This document shows, piece by piece, positions 54,050 through 62,810 of a DNA stretch of 64,000 nt (the stretch's first letter is position 1; every line of letters begins with the position of its first letter). Both the position numbers and the translations under genes were made by a program. Origin of the DNA: Verrucomicrobia bacterium LW23 (GTDB taxonomy: Bacteria > Verrucomicrobiota > Verrucomicrobiia > Methylacidiphilales > UBA1321); NCBI GenBank assembly GCA_003054695.1, contig QAZA01000045.1, positions 605,956 to 669,955 of the forward strand, written 5' to 3'. The notes under the pieces were generated by a model, which was given only the letters and a program-made list of their open reading frames with translations, made no database searches and was not told the origin of the DNA.

Positions 54050-54179
54050 CTCCGTTCCGCCCCTTTGTGTCTTCGTGTCTTTGTGGTTAAATAATCCCCA
54101 TCCACATTTTCGCAGAGTAGCAGAGAGGAGGGGAATATTTAACCACAAAGACACGAAGACACAAAGGGGCGGAACGGAG
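54050..54179. repeat. 50-bp near-perfect inverted repeat, ACCACAAAGACACGAAG family
   Basis: Arms 54050-54099 and 54130-54179 are complementary with one mismatch around a 30-base loop. The core TTAACCACAAAGACACGAAG is shared with the copies at 11277-11396 and 32148-32170. Confidence 0.9.
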
Positions 54180-54258
54180 GGGGCAGGCTCCCTTTCGTGG
54201 TTCTACCACTCTGACGAAATCTCGATCAGGTAAAAGCCAATATACAAGGCTACGATAG

Positions 54259-54283
54259 GGAACGGCTACCGCCGTTCTCGGAG
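54259..54283 (-). terminator. GAACGGC palindrome after mrdA
   Basis: GGAACGGC-TACC-GCCGTTCTC forms a 7-bp stem 23 bases past the mrdA stop (minus strand). It belongs to the repeat family at 6834-6860 and 23395-23413 and may serve as terminator for mreD-mrdA. Confidence 0.4.
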
Positions 54284-54305
54284 TTCACTTGTTGTGCGCT
54301 ACCCC

Positions 54306-56489
54306 CTAAAACCGGCTGGGGATGGAGCCGGAGCGCCGGGGTGGCATGACAGGTCGCGGGGGCGGGGGTGGGGCGACGGGGGCGGCGGCGGGGCGTTCGT
54401 CTTCCTCCACGGCGGCCGGTTCGTCGGCGGCGGCGGCGCGGGGGGCGGGGGTGTTGGCGGCGCTGGCGGTGGAGGCGCCGGGGCCGGAGACCTCCTCCAC
54501 GCCCTTGAAGTGGCCGACGGCGGGGGTGAGGTAGGTGATGTCCACCTTTTCGCCCTTCTCCAGCGCAAAAACCTGCTTCATGATGTCGTGGAACAGCGGG
54601 GCGCATGTGCTGCCGCCGGAGACGCCGCCTTCCACCATCACGCACAGCACGTAGCGCGGGTTCTCCACCGGGCCGTAGCCCAGAAACCACGTGCGGTTGT
54701 CCTTCACCCAGCGGTCGTTGATTTTGCTCCAGCTTTGGGCCGTGCCGGTTTTGCCGGCCATGCGGTGCTCCGGCAGGCGCGCGTTTTTGCCCGTGCCGCC
54801 TTCCACCACGGCAATCAGGCCCTCGCGCACGGCGTCAATGTCGCTCTTTTTCATGTCCAGCGTGGAGCGGGCCACGACGGGCGGTACTTCCGTGCGATTG
54901 AGGTTCTGGTCGTAGTACGCGTTGACGAGGCGCGGCTGGTAAACCACGCCCCCGTTGGCTACGGACGCCATCATGACGCACATTTGCAGCGGCGTGGTGG
55001 TGACGTAGCCCTGGCCGATGGAAAAGTTGGCCGTAAACGCCTCTGTCCAGCGTTCGTCCTTGCGGCCGCTTTCCTTCAGCCACTCCGGGCTGGGGAGAAT
55101 GCCGCCGCTCTCCGGCACGCCAAGGCCGGTAGGCTCGCCAAAGCCCATGATTTTGCCCATGTCCACCAGCGCCTTCATGCCGGCCTGAATGCCCACCTGG
55201 TAGAAGAACGGATTGTTGGACATCCGGATGGCTTCCCTCAGCTTCGATGGGCCCAGCGGTATTTTTGTCCAGTTGCGGAAGGGCCGGCCGCCGATGTAAA
55301 GCTCTGCGGGGCAGGGAAATACCGTGTTGGGTGTAATCTTGCCGGCCTTCAGCGCCGCCAGCGCAATCATGATCTTGTAGATGGAGCCGGGCGGGAAGGA
55401 GCTGGTGGCGCGGTTGACCATCGGCGCGGTGGCATCGCCGTTCAGGCGCGCCCAGTCGTCGCCTTTAATGCGCGGGATAAAGTCGTTGGGATCGTAGCTG
55501 GGCACGGAAACCATCGCCAGCACGTCGCCGTTGCGCGGGTCCAGCAGCACGGCGGCGCCGCGGCCCACGGAGCGCATGGCTTGCTCCGTAATGTATTGCA
55601 TGCGCGCGTCCAGCGTCAGCGCCACGTTGTCGCCCATGGTAGCGTACTTGATTTCCGCCTCCTGCTGCATCACGTCGCCGCGGGCGTTGACGCGCGTGAG
55701 TTTGGCGCCCGGGCGGCCCTGCATGCGCAGGTCCAGAAGCTTCTCCACGCCCTGGCGGCCCACCGTTTCGTAGGCCACCATGTCCTCGGCAAGCTGCTCC
55801 TTCTCGCTCTCTGGCTTGCCTACGTAGCCCATCAGGTGGGCGGCCATGGCGCCGTACTTGTAATAGCGCACGGGGCGGGCGACGATCTCGATGCCGGGCA
55901 TGCCCAGGTTGCGCTCGGAGAACTGGCTGAGCAGCGCCCAGTCGACGTCCGTCTTGAACTGGTAGGGGAGATCGCCGCGGCTGCGATAGTGGTTCTCGAT
56001 GTCCTTGTCTTCGGGCAGCTCGGTAATGCCCAGGCTGGTGGAGATGGGCACCAGGCAGTCGCGCACAATCTTGGCGACATCCAGCACTTCCACGCGGTCG
56101 TTGCGGTTCTTCTTGCGGTCGCGCACCATTACCGTTTTGGTCGGTACCACGCCCTTGTTCTCGCCCTTGTAGTGGCGGACGAGGGTCTCCATGTAAAAGT
56201 CGATATCGTAGCTGACGCGGTTCTCGGCCAGGGCAATCGGCTCGCGCAGGGAGTGGTCCCACGGGTTGTCGCCGCGGTCCATAATCATGCCGCGGGCGGG
56301 GGGCAGGCGCGCTTTGACAATCTGCTGGTTCTCGACACGCTGCACCCATTTGGCGCGCTCGACAATCTGCAGCTTGTACAGCGTAATGGCCAGGTACGTC
56401 AGGCCGCCCATCATCATCGCCGCCACGGCAATAATGCGCAGGATGGCCCAGGAACTGAGCGGATTGGGCGTGTATTCCCTAAACTGCAT
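54306..56489 (-). CDS. mrdA: Penicillin-binding protein 2 (MrdA)
   Basis: A 727-residue class B penicillin-binding protein, the elongation-specific peptidoglycan transpeptidase. One N-terminal membrane helix (about 15-37) is followed by the pedestal domain. Catalytic motifs: SIYK with S369 and K372, SNN at 424-426, KTGT at 580-583. LPPARGMIMDRGDNP is the expected juxtamembrane block. The Pro/Ala-rich tail from about 665 is lineage-specific. The start overlaps the mreD stop by 11 bases, so it is translated with MreD. The alternative start 16 codons upstream lies inside mreD. Cell-shape role by family. Confidence 0.95.
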   Translation of the reverse strand: MQFREYTPNPLSSWAILRIIAVAAMMMGGLTYLAITLYKLQIVERAKWVQRVENQQIVKARLPPARGMIMDRGDNPWDHSLREPIALAENRVSYDIDFYMETLVRHYKGENKGVVPTKTVMVRDRKKNRNDRVEVLDVAKIVRDCLVPISTSLGITELPEDKDIENHYRSRGDLPYQFKTDVDWALLSQFSERNLGMPGIEIVARPVRYYKYGAMAAHLMGYVGKPESEKEQLAEDMVAYETVGRQGVEKLLDLRMQGRPGAKLTRVNARGDVMQQEAEIKYATMGDNVALTLDARMQYITEQAMRSVGRGAAVLLDPRNGDVLAMVSVPSYDPNDFIPRIKGDDWARLNGDATAPMVNRATSSFPPGSIYKIMIALAALKAGKITPNTVFPCPAELYIGGRPFRNWTKIPLGPSKLREAIRMSNNPFFYQVGIQAGMKALVDMGKIMGFGEPTGLGVPESGGILPSPEWLKESGRKDERWTEAFTANFSIGQGYVTTTPLQMCVMMASVANGGVVYQPRLVNAYYDQNLNRTEVPPVVARSTLDMKKSDIDAVREGLIAVVEGGTGKNARLPEHRMAGKTGTAQSWSKINDRWVKDNRTWFLGYGPVENPRYVLCVMVEGGVSGGSTCAPLFHDIMKQVFALEKGEKVDITYLTPAVGHFKGVEEVSGPGASTASAANTPAPRAAAADEPAAVEEDERPAAAPVAPPPPPRPVMPPRRSGSIPSRF

Positions 56490-57090
56490 AGCTGGAGGAG
56501 GATGAAGGATCGGCACCCGCCTGCTCACCGTGCGCATTCCGCACCCAGCCCAGGGTGCGCGGGATAATGTGGAACAGGAAGAAAGCCAGAGGGCAGATGG
56601 CGGCGTTGATGAGCGAGCACAGGATCATGCTTGTCCACACCTTGGCCGGCCAGTCGAACCGGCTGATCTGCACGAGATAGAAAAAATACTCCAAAAATGT
56701 GTAAAAGAAAGTGCCAACCAGCACGAGCATCATCCGCACATACCAGGTACGTACCAGCCGGTTGTCCTGCTGCGTTACGATAATCGTGGCAATGATGGCA
56801 AGATTGATGACCGTAAGCCCCAGGCGCCCCTCCGACGGTAAATCCGCCACAAACCCCAGCACACCAACCACAAGGATAAGCGAAACGCCCCGCGTATACA
56901 GCGCCGCGTACACAATCACCAACGGCAGCAGCACCAGCCGAAACTGATCCACATGGGGATCCTGCACGGGAAAACCCTCCATGTTTGGATTCACTGGACC
57001 GCCCGGCAGCAGGTACACCAGCGTAATGCTGGGCAGCACCATCTGCACAAGCAGGGTGCCAAGGCCGAGAAGCATAACGTAGATGAACAT
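56479..57090 (-). CDS. mreD: Rod shape-determining protein MreD
   Basis: A 203-residue inner-membrane protein with about five helices (for example FIYVMLLGLGTLLVQMVLP, LVLLPLVIVYAALYTRGVSLILVVGVLGFVADL cut by loops, and AICPLAFFLFHIIPRTLGW). Family motifs are weak in MreD generally; the call rests on length, helix pattern and the overlap with mrdA. MreD works with MreB, MreC, RodA and PBP2 in lateral wall growth. mreB and mreC are not upstream in the window, where a large inverted repeat lies instead. The frame is open 50 codons before this ATG, but I prefer the start adjoining the first helix. Confidence 0.85.
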   Translation of the reverse strand: MFIYVMLLGLGTLLVQMVLPSITLVYLLPGGPVNPNMEGFPVQDPHVDQFRLVLLPLVIVYAALYTRGVSLILVVGVLGFVADLPSEGRLGLTVINLAIIATIIVTQQDNRLVRTWYVRMMLVLVGTFFYTFLEYFFYLVQISRFDWPAKVWTSMILCSLINAAICPLAFFLFHIIPRTLGWVRNAHGEQAGADPSSSSSYAV

Positions 57091-57575
57091 GGGCGGGGAA
57101 GGGGGAGGGCGAAGTAGTATCGCGGGAAGGTATTTGGCCTGGTTAGCCGAAAGCGCAATAAAGGATAGAGACGCCGCCCCCGCAATGCAAATGTATATGA
57201 GCGATCCGTCGTGAAGCCTTATCGTCGCGCTCCGCCCCAAATCAAGGGCGCTCCCAAACCAGTAATACGCATCATTTGCCCATCATCTTTCTGCCTCCCC
57301 CTTTTCCCCCCATCCCCCCTTGGCGAAACTTTCCGTCCTTGGCGATATTAATCCGCATGCCGCGTATCTTGTGCAGATTCTATCGCCAAGGACGGAAGGT
57401 TTCGCCAAGGGGGGATGGGGGGAAAAGGGGGGAGGCAGATTCGGAAGGAGGATTATCCGTACACCGCATAGCCCATGCACATCGTCTCGCCAAGCACCCC
57501 AGGTTCCCCCGCCCGCCTTCCATGCCCAGCACCCGCATTGCGCCCCCCTGTCGCCTTGTGGTATAGTAGTACAAC
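57091..57575. other. Divergent intergenic region with a 57-bp inverted repeat
   Basis: About 485 bases between mreD and a hypothetical gene. The inverted repeat 57291-57438 dominates. The minus-strand frame of mreD extends into the region without coding character. GTATAGTAGTACAAC just before 57576 may include a -10 element for the plus-strand gene. Confidence 0.6.
57291..57438. repeat. 57-bp near-perfect inverted repeat
   Basis: The left arm is 57291-57347 and the right arm 57381-57438, with one substitution and one extra G, around a 33-base loop. The arms contain poly-C/poly-G blocks and TTGGCGAAACTTTCCGTCCT. Confidence 0.95.
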
Positions 57576-58184
57576 ATGGCTTTTGAGGATACTTTGCGTC
57601 AGTTTCTGACCGAGCTGGAGCGCCTGGACGATACACATGCCGGCATGCGCGACAGCGATGTGCAGGAATACGTGTGGGAGACCCTCGCGTACTACCTCAT
57701 CCACATGCAGGACACCCCCCAGCGCCCCACCATGTACGGCCTCACCACCCGCGAGGCCGACGAGGCGCTGGCCGCCGCCGTCAACCGCTTCATCACCAAC
57801 GCCCGGCGCGACCCCGCCCTGCGCAACCTCGCGCCCGACGCCCGGCTGGAGCGCCTGCAGGACGCCTCCGTAGAGACGGAAAGCGGCAGCGTCTACTCGG
57901 ATTTCCTCGGGCACCACTCCGTGCCCGGCCCTGTCATCGAGATGGTCGAGGCCCGCTTTCAGGACTCCCCCTATTACCGGGAGGGCGCGGCGGCGGCGCC
58001 GGCGCAGGCCAAAAAGGTGCGCGTCAACCCTGTCGTTATGGCAGTGTCGCTGGGCATTACACTTCTCATCGGCATCGGCATCCTCGTCATGATTTACTAC
58101 AAAATGTCCGGCGACACCAAAGGCAGCGGCGCAGGCACCGGGCCCCGCACCCACCACAGCACAGGCAACACGTCGCCCGCATGA
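57576..58184 (+). CDS. Membrane-anchored protein of unknown function
   Basis: A 202-residue protein: a mainly helical cytoplasmic part (1-145, beginning MAFEDTLRQFLTELERLDD) and a single C-terminal membrane helix (VVMAVSLGITLLIGIGILVMIYY, about 152-174) with a short Gly/Thr tail. No family recognised. Its stop overlaps the GNAT gene's ATG (ATGA), so the two are coupled. The layout (N-in, tail anchor) suggests a membrane-tethered regulator or scaffold; that is inference. Confidence 0.75.
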   Translation: MAFEDTLRQFLTELERLDDTHAGMRDSDVQEYVWETLAYYLIHMQDTPQRPTMYGLTTREADEALAAAVNRFITNARRDPALRNLAPDARLERLQDASVETESGSVYSDFLGHHSVPGPVIEMVEARFQDSPYYREGAAAAPAQAKKVRVNPVVMAVSLGITLLIGIGILVMIYYKMSGDTKGSGAGTGPRTHHSTGNTSPA

Positions 58185-59131
58185 CACCGCCCCTGGAGGC
58201 CCTGCGTCCCCTGAGCCCCGGCGCCGCGGCGCCCTACGCCGCGATGACCTTCGGCCCCTCGCGCGCGCTGCTGCACCAGTGCGGTACGGCCCCCGGCGCT
58301 AGCGCGCAAGCTGTTGGGGCGGAGGTGTTTGGCGCGCCTGTTGGTCTCGCGCTCGCGGAGATCCACCCCGCCCGCCCCAGCGCCGTGCTGCGCTCTATAT
58401 ATGTGGAGGAACCGTGGCGCCGCCGAGGCATCGCCCGCCGCATGCTGGCCCTGCTGGAGGCGCACCTGCGCGAACGCGGCGTCACCGTCGTCGGCGCCAC
58501 GTATGTCAGCGACTCCCCCGGCTACACCGCAACCGAGGCCCTGCTGCGCACCTCCGGCTGGTCCACCGGCACGCCCCGCATGCGGCTGGGGCGCTTCCAT
58601 ATCGAGAAGATTATGGCCATGCCCTGGCTGCGGCTGGAGCCGGGCGATCGCTGCGAAATCATTCCCTGGCAACACGTTACGGGGGAGGAGCGCGACCGCG
58701 TCCGCGCCTGGCCCGACTTCCCCGCCCAGCTCTCCCCCTTCACCAACCCCGCGCAGGAGGAACCGCTCGTTTCCACTGCCCTGCGCCTGCGCGACATCCG
58801 CCCCGCACCCGACGGCACCACCATCGCCGCCGACCTGGCCGCCCGCTACGGCCGCATTATGGGCTGGATGATTACCCACCGCGTACTGCCCGACACGGTG
58901 CGCTACAGCGCCCTGTATGTGCGGCCGGAGCTCCCCATCCCCGGCCGCGGCCTCTCGCTTATCGCGCATTCCATTCGGCGCCAGGGACTTGTGCGCGATG
59001 AGCTGCGCCACGCCCTGGCCGGCGTTGCCGTGGCGAACGAGGCGATGAGCGCCACCCTGCTGCGTCGCCTGGGCCCGTACGCGGAGGGGATTGCCACTAG
59101 CTACGAGGCGCGTAAGTCTCTGCAGCTGTAA
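58181..59131 (+). CDS. GNAT-type N-acetyltransferase
   Basis: A 316-residue protein with a clear GNAT acetyl-CoA site in the first half: LRSIYVEEPWRRRGIARRML (motif A, RRGIAR at about 81-86), then LLEAHLRERGVTVVGATYV and the SPGYTATEALLRTSGW motif B pattern. The second half (about 155-316) looks like a degenerate second GNAT fold without an obvious acetyl-CoA loop. It transfers an acyl group to an amine on a small molecule or protein; the target is unknown. It is translationally coupled to the preceding membrane-anchored protein. Confidence 0.85.
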   Translation: MTPPLEALRPLSPGAAAPYAAMTFGPSRALLHQCGTAPGASAQAVGAEVFGAPVGLALAEIHPARPSAVLRSIYVEEPWRRRGIARRMLALLEAHLRERGVTVVGATYVSDSPGYTATEALLRTSGWSTGTPRMRLGRFHIEKIMAMPWLRLEPGDRCEIIPWQHVTGEERDRVRAWPDFPAQLSPFTNPAQEEPLVSTALRLRDIRPAPDGTTIAADLAARYGRIMGWMITHRVLPDTVRYSALYVRPELPIPGRGLSLIAHSIRRQGLVRDELRHALAGVAVANEAMSATLLRRLGPYAEGIATSYEARKSLQL

Positions 59132-59867
59132 TGGATAGCAAAGTTATAGTGCATTGTTGTGCAGATGTGTTCCGCGAGATTTGTTTGTGTTGGCAAAGAT
59201 GAGTCACAAGCCGGCCGTAAAAAAATCACAAATTTCATGAAAGATTTCACCCATGCGTGCCGATGACAGGATTGATTGGAAAGTGCTGGCGAAATTCGGC
59301 CATCCTGATACGAATACCGTTTGGCGCTGTTCAACTTCAAGCGGCAGAAATGCTGTGGAGCACTTTTTTTTCGGGTTAAAATTCCGTGTTTGTCCTATTG
59401 CAGGCAGCATGGAAAACAGCTTGTATGAATGAGAAGCTCTGGATCCATTTCGCCGCGAACATTCTGCCTGCCATGCACATACGCAAATATTGCCGGGCAG
59501 AAAGAGGGTGATCTCACGCCGTTTCCCCACATCGGTAACTCCGATTGATGGGAAACTGGCCCAAAAATTGCCTGTCCAACACGGATTTGACACATGCCTG
59601 TGCAAAAACGACCGGGCATCACAAGGGGCGGGACACAGGGGCGGAGAGCGGGTTGCCAACGATGTGACAGCAGCATCGGCGACACTCTCCGGCATCGACA
59701 AATCGCAATCATTCTACTATTCTTCTAACACTGCAATGATGGCCACGGTGAAGCCCGGCCGGACACGCACTGATCGCCCCCAGGCAGCAGCGCCGACCCG
59801 CCTCCCGCGAGCAACCCGACATCACGCCACGGATCCCACCTTTCACCGGCCGCCAGTGCCCACTTCC
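59132..59867. other. Lower-GC intergenic region
   Basis: About 735 bases without a convincing gene, with lower GC than its surroundings (for example poly-A at 59219 and poly-T near 59364). A minus-strand frame of 165 codons (59204-59701) looks non-coding: many Cys/Ser, no domain. It may be a decayed gene or a long control region. The plus-strand frame of the next gene runs back to 59490 without coding character. Confidence 0.4.
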
Positions 59868-60992
59868 ATGCCCAACAAGCAGAATTCCGAGACAACCGTC
59901 TTCGTCGCCATGCCCGGCGCGGAGCCCTACGCCACGCTCACCAAGAACGAGGTCCGCGAGCGCGTCGCCAAAGGTTCCATCACCCAGTCCCAGCTCATCT
60001 GGAGCGCGCAGGATAACGACTGGCGCCCCGTGCGCGACTTTAGCCAGCTGCAGCCCGGCGCCGTGGAGAAAGCCCCCGCCGCCCGAGCCGCCAGCACCGC
60101 CGGAATCGAAAAAGCACAGCCCGCCCGGGCCGCCAGCGCCGGCCGCTCCCGCGATGGCAAGCCCGACGACGGGCTCGTCACCCCGTTCCCCGGCGTCAAA
60201 GCCGCCCGCCCGGATTCCTCCAGCGGCGCCGCCCGCATGCCCTCGCCGGAGAAGGTGACGGCCATGCTCAAGGCCAAAATGGAGTCCGGCCGCGTGCCCA
60301 GCCCCGTGCAGGTGCCCCGCCCCGTGGCCACCAGCGGGCCCGTCCCCGCCACCGCCTCGGCCCCCTCTCCGGTAAAGCCCAAAGTGGTTGCGGTTAAGAG
60401 CGCCAAGCCGGTCGTCGCGGCGGTCTCCCCCGTCGCCCAGGCCAGCGCCGGCCAGTTCTCCGGCAAAAGCGCCACTGTCGACGAAGGGCCGCAGGGCATG
60501 AGCAAGATGAAGCTGTTTTGCATCGGCCTCGGAGGCCTTATCCTGCTCGTCATTGCCGCCAACTGGCTGCTGGTCGATCGCCCGCTCAAGTCCATCGCCG
60601 CCCAGGCCGGCGTCCCCTCCGGCATCACCTTTGCGCACCTGGGCGGCTTTGTGCAGCCCGGCCACATCATCATTCGCGTCAACCCCACAGCCATCAAGGA
60701 AGGCGGCGACGGCAACCTTCTCTCTCTGCTCATCGCCCTGGCCAAATTTCACACCCAGCCCGTCTTCGGCGGCCAGCTGGAGAGCGTCTCCCTCTACGTC
60801 GGCACCACGCCCCGCTTTATCATCCGCGGCGGCGTATGGCACGAGCTTGGCGAGCGCCGCGACAACCGCGAAACCGCCCACTGGCTCGCCGGCGAAACCT
60901 TTTACGCCGGCACTCAAAACAAAGTGCTCACCGACCTCAAATCCGACAACGAGGCCTGGCAGGAAATCTATCGCCGCCTGAGCGGAAATTAA
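59868..60992 (+). CDS. GYF_2-domain (DUF4339) membrane protein
   Basis: A 374-residue protein from this ATG. The N-terminus is a GYF_2-type domain: TTVFVAMPGAEPYATLTKNEV, then SITQSQLIWSAQDNDWRPVRDF, where the small domain ends in its W-x-P. A long Ala/Pro-rich linker (about 65-200) follows, then one membrane helix (MKLFCIGLGGLILLVIAANWLLV, about 212-236) and an extracytoplasmic C-terminal domain of about 135 residues with no family I recognise. GYF_2 domains bind Pro-rich peptides; the linker here could be a ligand for itself or others. No operon partner. Confidence 0.75.
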   Translation: MPNKQNSETTVFVAMPGAEPYATLTKNEVRERVAKGSITQSQLIWSAQDNDWRPVRDFSQLQPGAVEKAPAARAASTAGIEKAQPARAASAGRSRDGKPDDGLVTPFPGVKAARPDSSSGAARMPSPEKVTAMLKAKMESGRVPSPVQVPRPVATSGPVPATASAPSPVKPKVVAVKSAKPVVAAVSPVAQASAGQFSGKSATVDEGPQGMSKMKLFCIGLGGLILLVIAANWLLVDRPLKSIAAQAGVPSGITFAHLGGFVQPGHIIIRVNPTAIKEGGDGNLLSLLIALAKFHTQPVFGGQLESVSLYVGTTPRFIIRGGVWHELGERRDNRETAHWLAGETFYAGTQNKVLTDLKSDNEAWQEIYRRLSGN

Positions 60993-61017
60993 GGACTCCT
61001 TAGTTCCTGAAGCAGCC

Positions 61018-62373
61018 TCAGGTCAAATGCCCGGAGCCGGCAGGACCGCGGGTGCGCAGATGGTGCACGTGCTCAGGCTGGGGGCCGAAGGCGATGGTGC
61101 GGGCAGGCATGTCGCGCAGGAGGGGGATGTGCGGTAGCAGACGGGCAAACCACGGCAGGGGCAGACGGTGCCGGCTGTGAAGGGCGCTGGCGACAATGTT
61201 ATCGTGGATGACGGACTGGAACTTCTGGATAAAGCGAGTCGCCTTTTCCCGGCGTTGCTGCACGGCCAGCAGCGCAATCTCGTTGACGTTGCGGTCGCGC
61301 AGCGGCTCCGTCAGGATGTTGGCGGCCGCCACGGCATCCTGCACAGCATAGCTGATGCCGATGCCGCCGGCGGGCGACATGATGTGCGCGGCATCGCCAA
61401 TGCACAGCACGCCGGGTTTGTGCCAGGTGGTCAGCCGGCCGCACTCTACGGAAAGCAGGGCCACGTCTTTCCATCCCGTCACGTTGTCGATGACCGGGGC
61501 AAGCGCGGGGCACACCTCCACGCACGATCGCCTGAACGCATCGAAGCCTTTTTGCCGCAGCGCACCATAGGCTTTCCTGGCCAAGATGTAGCCGACCTGC
61601 AGCTGGTCGCCGCGATCCAGCAGCACCAGGGCGGAGCCGGGCCCGAAGCGAAAAGCGGCCTGCTCGTCCACCGCGCCCGGGGGCTGCGGCACGCGGAACC
61701 AGAGGACATCCATGGGCGCGGCGGTTTTCACCATCTCCAGCTCCGCCAGCCTGCGCACGCGGCTGGCGCGGCCATCAGCGCCAATCACCAGCTGGGCGCG
61801 CATTTCGTAGTCGGTGCCGTTGCGGCGCCAGGTGACACCGTTGACGATACCGTTGTGGTACAGCAACCTGTTAACGCTGGCGTGAAACAGCAGGTGAAAG
61901 CCCTCAAACCGCGTCGCCTCCCGCGCCAGCACGTTAAGCAGCTGCACCTGGGGCATCATGGCAATGTAGGGAAACCGCGTTTTGAGGCGGCTGAAGTCGG
62001 CTATGCGAATGGACTCGGTGCCCGAGACAAGCATCAGCGAGCGCACTTTGCCGGGGTCGAGCGCCAGCACGGCGTCGGCCAGGTCCAGCTCGTCCAGCAC
62101 CTCCATGGTGGAGGGGTGGATCGTATCGCCGCGGAAATCGCGGTCGAAATCGCCGTGCGCCTCCATCAGCGCCACACTGATGCCCTGACGCACCAGGAGC
62201 AAAGCCAGGAACAACCCCGCCGGTCCGCCGCCCGCAATAATGCAGTCCACGGAGGCGGGGGCCGAGGGGGCGGCGGTGGAAGAGGAAGAAGCGGGCGTGT
62301 GTGCCGAAACCGGAGCCGTAGCGCCCGGTGCATGGGTGCTGCCTGTCGACGTCGCGGCGGATGCGGTGGTCAT
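61018..62373 (-). CDS. FAD-dependent aromatic-hydroxylase-type monooxygenase
   Basis: A 451-residue flavoprotein of the PHBH/UbiH group. After a 40-residue Thr/Ala/Ser-rich extension come the FAD motif DCIIAGGGPAGLFLALLL with a following acidic residue, the DFRGDTIHPSTMEVLDEL block, LVIGADGRASRVRRLAEL (the DG motif), and the second FAD motif LCIGDAAHIMSPAGGIGISYAVQDA. The length matches. It probably hydroxylates an aromatic or polyketide substrate using NAD(P)H and oxygen; the substrate is unknown. It converges with the GYF-domain gene. The ATG at 62373 lies before the low-complexity extension; a start nearer residue 42 is not available as ATG. Confidence 0.88.
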   Translation of the reverse strand: MTTASAATSTGSTHAPGATAPVSAHTPASSSSTAAPSAPASVDCIIAGGGPAGLFLALLLVRQGISVALMEAHGDFDRDFRGDTIHPSTMEVLDELDLADAVLALDPGKVRSLMLVSGTESIRIADFSRLKTRFPYIAMMPQVQLLNVLAREATRFEGFHLLFHASVNRLLYHNGIVNGVTWRRNGTDYEMRAQLVIGADGRASRVRRLAELEMVKTAAPMDVLWFRVPQPPGAVDEQAAFRFGPGSALVLLDRGDQLQVGYILARKAYGALRQKGFDAFRRSCVEVCPALAPVIDNVTGWKDVALLSVECGRLTTWHKPGVLCIGDAAHIMSPAGGIGISYAVQDAVAAANILTEPLRDRNVNEIALLAVQQRREKATRFIQKFQSVIHDNIVASALHSRHRLPLPWFARLLPHIPLLRDMPARTIAFGPQPEHVHHLRTRGPAGSGHLT

Positions 62374-62600
62374 GCGTAGAGGGGGATGAAACGCTCAACG
62401 GTGCTGACTGGTGTTGCCAATGTTACGGCAACCCTGCCTTGTTGACGAACAGGAAGAGACGAACTTGCCCCAAAATCCTGCCCTTTGCAGCGCGCGGCCA
62501 GGCAGGCAACCACGGCGCGCCCGCCGCCGCACAACAAACCGTGCCGCACCGCGCTGCCATGCCATTGCATCCCCGCCCGGCCCGTGGCATGCTGTGGATT

Positions 62601-62780
62601 ATGCTCGAAGACCTGGACATCCAGTGCCCTCACTGCGGCGCCCTCTTCACCACCACGGCGGACCCCAGCGCAGGCGATTACGAAACGATAGAAGACTGCG
62701 AAGTCTGCTGCCGCCCCATGACAATCCGCGTCACCTTTGACGAAGACGGCGAGCCCTGGGCGGATGTGGAGGCCGCGTAG
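62601..62780 (+). CDS. CPXCG-motif cysteine-rich small protein
   Basis: A 59-residue protein MLEDLDIQCPHCGALFTTT... with CPHCG near the N-terminus and CEVCC 24 residues later, forming a likely zinc or metal knuckle, and an acidic C-terminus. This is the conserved CPXCG family of short proteins found in many Gram-negatives, function unknown. The ATG at 62589 (MLWIMLED) would add four residues. The frame upstream to 62328 is non-coding in character. It is divergent from the monooxygenase and convergent with lipA. Confidence 0.82.
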   Translation: MLEDLDIQCPHCGALFTTTADPSAGDYETIEDCEVCCRPMTIRVTFDEDGEPWADVEAA

Positions 62781-62810
62781 AGCGGCTCAACTGCTCCGTG
62801 TAATCACGCG

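Larger units (their letters stand above)
53808..54305. other. Intergenic region with terminator and two inverted repeats
   Basis: About 500 bases between convergent genes. It holds the terminator of the TPR gene, the 17-bp inverted repeat at 53933-53996, the 50-bp inverted repeat at 54050-54179 and a GAACGGC palindrome at 54259-54283. No gene. Confidence 0.7.

Noticed and set aside
54294..56567. Plus-strand open frame (757 codons) opposite mrdA
   Set aside because: Antisense of a complete PBP2 with all catalytic motifs.
59204..59701. Minus-strand 165-codon ORF as a gene
   Set aside because: No start signal, no domain, Cys/Ser-rich random-looking translation, and overlapping equal-length frames on the same strand.
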